From Gammaproteobacteria bacterium (GTDB lineage Bacteria; Pseudomonadota; Gammaproteobacteria; HK1), in assembly GCA_020444775.1 (NCBI GenBank), contig JAGRHX010000192.1, forward strand, positions 1 through 17,889: a DNA stretch of 17,889 nt. Reading direction: 5' to 3'. Position 1 is the first letter of the stretch. Each line of letters starts with the position of its first letter. This document shows, piece after piece, positions 15,046-17,889 of the stretch. The notes under the pieces are model-generated. The model searched no databases and was not told where the DNA came from. It saw nothing but the letters and a program-made list of their open reading frames with translations. The translations under genes were made by a program, and so were the position numbers.

Positions 15046-16167
15046 ATGGCCTTGTTCAGCAACAGAGTCTGCAAGCTGGCGTGGCGGCGTGCGCCGCCCG
15101 CCGGTCTGAGCGTGTGTCTGGCGGTGCTGCTCGGCTGTCTGGGGCCGCCGGCCAGCGAGGACGCTCGAGCCCAGGTCTACAAATACAAGGATTCGAGCGG
15201 CCGCTGGATCTTCAGCGATCGACCACCACCCGGTCAGGCATCACGCACGCCGTCCGGTGTGCAGCAAAGCGCGACCGACGGCGACGATTTGCGGGCCGGC
15301 CTGCTCGAGCAGCATCCGCCGCGCACCGACGTCGAGCGGACCTCGCTGGCGGTGGTCACGGTGCATACACCGATGGGCCACGGTTCCGGCTTCTTCGTGA
15401 CCGATGATGGCTATCTGGTCACCAACAAGCACGTGGTGCGCGGTTCGCAGACCGAGCAGTGGCAGCGCACCCGTGACAAGGTGGAGGCGGCCGAGTCGCA
15501 GTTCGAGGCCTATGAGGCCAAGTTGAAGCGCGCGCAGGCGCAGCGCCAGAAGCTCAACGAGACCATCGCCGAGTACGAGAAGGCCATTCGCAAGGAAACG
15601 AGCAGCCTGCGCCGCAAGGAGCTCGAGTATGACCTGCAGCGACTGCAAGACCACAAGCGCAGCCGCGATCAGGAATACAACGAGGCGCGTCGCGCCTACG
15701 AAGAGGCCCGTCGCAAGTTCAACACCAGCAAGTCCGAGTTCGATTTTCGCAGCTCCATGGCGCGGGTCGCCAACAACTTCAAGATCGTGCTGAAGAACAA
15801 GCGTGAGCTGAACGCTCGCCTGGTCAAGGTCAGCGAACGCTACGATCTCGCGCTGTTGAAGCTGGACGGTTTCCAGACTCCCGCGGTCGAGATCACCGCC
15901 TCGGACGCAGTTGGACAGGGTGCGCGGGTGTTCGCCCTCGGCAGTCCGTTGCAGGGACGCGATTACGTCACCGCTGGGATCCTGACCGCGCGCAACGGCG
16001 AGAACCTGGTCACCGACGCGACCATCAATCCCGGCAACAGTGGCGGACCGTTGACCGACGAGCAGGGCCGGGTGATCGGCGTCAACACCTGGAAGGACAT
16101 GGCCGGCGGCTATGGCATCGCGATTCCGGTGGAGCGGCTGCGGGCGGAGTTCCCGGACGCGTTCTGA
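15046..16167 (+). CDS. HtrA-like trypsin protease with DUF4124 segment and internal coiled coil
   Basis: A protein of 373 residues exported by an N-terminal signal: either lipoprotein type (VLLGC, residues near 30) or cleavage before QVYKYKD. A DUF4124-like segment follows (about 42-70, QVYKYKDSSGRWIFSDRPP). The chymotrypsin-fold protease has GHGSGFFV, His129 in TNKHVV, Asp267 in RYDLALLKL and Ser332 in NPGNSGGPL, a full triad of DegP/HtrA type. Between His and Asp lies a highly charged, Glu/Lys/Arg/Gln-rich helix, about residues 137-226, which should form a coiled coil; ordinary HtrA proteases have only a short loop there. There is no PDZ domain, and the protein ends soon after the last strand. 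ATG 15046 has GGAGAG 8 bases upstream; a GTG at 14815 in the same open frame gives 77 unrelated residues. The likely place is the periplasm or outer-membrane inner face; the substrate is unknown. Confidence 0.87.
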   Translation: MALFSNRVCKLAWRRAPPAGLSVCLAVLLGCLGPPASEDARAQVYKYKDSSGRWIFSDRPPPGQASRTPSGVQQSATDGDDLRAGLLEQHPPRTDVERTSLAVVTVHTPMGHGSGFFVTDDGYLVTNKHVVRGSQTEQWQRTRDKVEAAESQFEAYEAKLKRAQAQRQKLNETIAEYEKAIRKETSSLRRKELEYDLQRLQDHKRSRDQEYNEARRAYEEARRKFNTSKSEFDFRSSMARVANNFKIVLKNKRELNARLVKVSERYDLALLKLDGFQTPAVEITASDAVGQGARVFALGSPLQGRDYVTAGILTARNGENLVTDATINPGNSGGPLTDEQGRVIGVNTWKDMAGGYGIAIPVERLRAEFPDAF

Positions 16168-16286
16168 GCGCCCGCACCGGAGTCGGCTTCGGGTGTGACC
16201 TGCGCGGCCCACCGTTGCGGCTGCGCTCACCTGTCCGGTCGCTCGAGGCGCGTGCTGTTCACCCGGCCAGGCAGTACACTCGCGAC

Positions 16287-17582
16287 ATGAGCACCAACGC
16301 ACCCGGCCAGCAGCCCGGCATCGCCCGGGCGGATCTCGATCCGGTCACCGACCCGATCGCCACCACGTCCAGCGATGACCGCACCACGCGGCGCGACATG
16401 TTCACCATCGGCCTGGTCGGCACGGCGCATGGCATGAGTCATTTCATGCAGCTCACGTTGCCGCCGTTGTTCCCCTTCATCGCGGCCGAGTTCGGCGCCA
16501 GCTACACCCAGCTCGGCCTGATCATGACCACCTTCTTCGTGGCATCGGGTATCGGCCAGCCGTTGGCCGGTGTGCTGGTGGATCGGATCGGTGCGCGCCA
16601 GGTGCTGTTCGCCGGATTGTTCCTGTATGCCCTGTCGGTGCTGGTCTACGCGAGTGTAGGCTCGTTCTGGATGTTCTATCCGATCGCGGTGTTCGCGGGG
16701 CTGGGCAACTGTGTGTTCCATCCCGTCGACTTCTCGATCCTCAATGCCAGCGTGCGCGAACGGGTGCTCGGTCGGGCCTTCAGCGTGCACACGCTCGGCG
16801 GCAACCTGGGCTGGGCCGCGGCGCCGACCCTGATGCTGGTGCTGGCCGGCGTGATCGGCTGGCGCGGCGCGCTGATGGTCGCGTCCGGCATGGCCTTCGT
16901 GATGTTGTTCACGCTGTGGCTCAATCGTGAGTTGTTGCGTGACGACCGGCCGGGCAAGGTTGCCGGCCGGTCCGGCGCCGCGCCGACGAGCAGCGCGTCA
17001 CTGCTCACCAATCCGGCGTTGTTGATGTGTTTTGGCTTCTTCTTGTTGCTCGCGGCCGCCTTGATCGGTATCCAGAACTTCCTGCCGCCGATCCTCAAGG
17101 ATCTGCATCAGACACCACTGGCGTTGTCCGGCGCGGCCCTGACCGGATTCCTGCTGGGCGCGGCGCTGGGGGTGATCGTCGGCGGCATCGTCGCCGACCG
17201 CAGCCGCCATCATGGCGCCATCATCACCGCCGGGCTGTGCGGCTCGGGGATCATGCTGGTGCTGGTCGCGCAGCTCGACATGGGCGCCGCGCTGCTGGTC
17301 GGCACGGTGGGGCTGGCCGGATTCCTGTCCGGTCTGACCACACCGTCCCGGGACCTGGTGGTGCGCAGCGTGACCCCGCCGGGCGCCACGGGACGGGTGT
17401 TCGGCTATGTCTACTCGGGGCTCGATGTCGGATCGGCGCTGGCACCAACACTGATCGGTGTGCTGCTCGATACGGGCCAGCCGCGGCTGGCCCTGTGGCT
17501 GGTCGCCGGATTGTTCATCGCCGGCGTGCTCACGGTGGTGTCGCTGCGCAGCACACATCCACCGCGAGCCCGGGCGGCCTGA
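16287..17582 (+). CDS. MFS transporter, fosmidomycin-resistance (Fsr)-like
   Basis: A 431-residue major facilitator protein with about 12 membrane helices and a hydrophilic N-terminal stretch of about 37 residues. GTAHGMSHFMQLTLPPLFPFI starts the first helix, and the loop between helices 2 and 3 has the MFS pattern GVLVDRIGAR; the second half repeats it as GGIVADRSRHHG. Helix segments such as GLGNCVFHPVDFSILN recall the Fsr group of drug exporters. The actual substrate cannot be read from sequence. The ATG at 16287 is supported only by a weak AGGCAG upstream; a later ATG at 16399 would remove the hydrophilic tail and is a second option. The gene stands alone: the protease gene ends 119 bases before it and the next gene converges on it within 7 bases. 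Confidence 0.85.
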   Translation: MSTNAPGQQPGIARADLDPVTDPIATTSSDDRTTRRDMFTIGLVGTAHGMSHFMQLTLPPLFPFIAAEFGASYTQLGLIMTTFFVASGIGQPLAGVLVDRIGARQVLFAGLFLYALSVLVYASVGSFWMFYPIAVFAGLGNCVFHPVDFSILNASVRERVLGRAFSVHTLGGNLGWAAAPTLMLVLAGVIGWRGALMVASGMAFVMLFTLWLNRELLRDDRPGKVAGRSGAAPTSSASLLTNPALLMCFGFFLLLAAALIGIQNFLPPILKDLHQTPLALSGAALTGFLLGAALGVIVGGIVADRSRHHGAIITAGLCGSGIMLVLVAQLDMGAALLVGTVGLAGFLSGLTTPSRDLVVRSVTPPGATGRVFGYVYSGLDVGSALAPTLIGVLLDTGQPRLALWLVAGLFIAGVLTVVSLRSTHPPRARAA

Positions 17583-17589
17583 TCCGGGC

Positions 17590-17889
17590 TCAGTCGCCCC
17601 GCACCGTGTCCACCCATTGACGCGCGGCACCGCCGAGGAAGGCGCTGTCGGCCTGGGTGGTGACGAAGCGCACCCCGCGCCCGATCACCTCTGCCTGGCG
17701 TTTGGGATCGCGAATGCCGCCGCAACCGGCGAACTTCCCGTGACGTCGGGCCGCCTCGATCACCCGTTGCTGCGCATCCAGGATCGCCGGATCGTCGAAG
17801 CGGCCGGGCTTGCCCATGCTGACCAGCAGATCGTTGGCACCGATGTGAATCACGTCTATACCCTCGACCGCGGCGATCTCGTCCAGATT
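17590..17889 (-). CDS. HpcH/HpaI aldolase family protein, C-terminal part (3' end only in window)
   Basis: Only the last 99 residues are in the window; the frame runs off the right edge. LDEIAAVEGIDVIHIGANDL and the following SMGKPG loop are typical of the metal-dependent class II aldolases of the HpcH/HpaI group (2-keto-3-deoxy-sugar-acid and 4-hydroxy-2-oxoheptanedioate aldolases), where this region lies at the substrate pocket near the C-terminal end of the TIM barrel. These enzymes cleave 2-oxo-acids to pyruvate and an aldehyde. The metal ligands and the catalytic Arg lie in the missing part, so activity cannot be judged. It converges with the MFS gene with a 7-base gap. Confidence 0.82.
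   Translation of the reverse strand, partial: NLDEIAAVEGIDVIHIGANDLLVSMGKPGRFDDPAILDAQQRVIEAARRHGKFAGCGGIRDPKRQAEVIGRGVRFVTTQADSAFLGGAARQWVDTVRGD

Noticed and set aside
16257..16280. TTCACC and TACACT as a promoter before the MFS gene
   Set aside because: The spacer is about 12 bases, too short for a sigma-70 promoter, and TACACT lies almost at the start codon.
15241..16302. 353-residue open frame opposite the coiled-coil protease
   Set aside because: It is an antisense shadow; the plus-strand frame has the complete protease triad and a ribosome-binding site.

Overview
The window is GC-rich, gene-dense bacterial DNA, most likely chromosomal and from a gammaproteobacterium. The support is the mix of genes: a LapA/BapA-type RTX adhesin, a MetX of the subtype known from Xanthomonas, a PEP-CTERM protein behind a sigma-54-type promoter, and a DUF35/thiolase pair. 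The assignment is an inference; no rRNA, tRNA, CRISPR array, insertion sequence or phage gene was seen.

Layout. 1-4523 (+): the C-terminal part of a giant type I secreted adhesin (VCBS/cadherin-like repeats, vWA, 17 RTX nonapeptides, secretion tail). 4613-5707 (-): a MetX-family serine/homoserine O-acyltransferase, convergent with the adhesin across a hairpin. 5972-7602 (+): a two-gene operon of a DUF35 zinc-ribbon/OB-fold protein and an SCP2-type thiolase. 7770-10967 (+): a 1065-residue protein joining an LCAT-like lipase, a leucyl-aminopeptidase-N-terminal-like domain and a CHAT cysteine protease, followed after 70 bases by a CPBP intramembrane protease (11038-11586). 11921-12664 (+): a PEP-CTERM protein with a near-consensus -24/-12 promoter. 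12727-13734 (-): a zinc-free MDR oxidoreductase. 13832-14761 (-): one gene that reads as two ORFs because of an in-frame UGA; it is a glycine-reductase selenoprotein-B-family (GrdB-like) selenoprotein, with a SECIS-like hairpin directly after the UGA. 15046-16167 (+): an HtrA-like trypsin protease with a DUF4124 segment and a coiled coil of about 90 residues inserted between the catalytic His and Asp. 16287-17582 (+): an MFS exporter resembling Fsr. 17590-17889 (-): the C-terminal end of an HpcH/HpaI aldolase.

How the genes work together. Only three groupings have support: the DUF35-thiolase operon (acyl-CoA chemistry), the possible lipase-CHAT plus CPBP pair (two proteases and a hydrolase, an uncharacterised and possibly defensive or stress-response unit), and the surface/biofilm theme of the RTX adhesin and the PEP-CTERM protein, which are not adjacent. 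The two most notable items are the selenoprotein with its recoding signal and the lipase-CHAT fusion; the coiled-coil protease is third.
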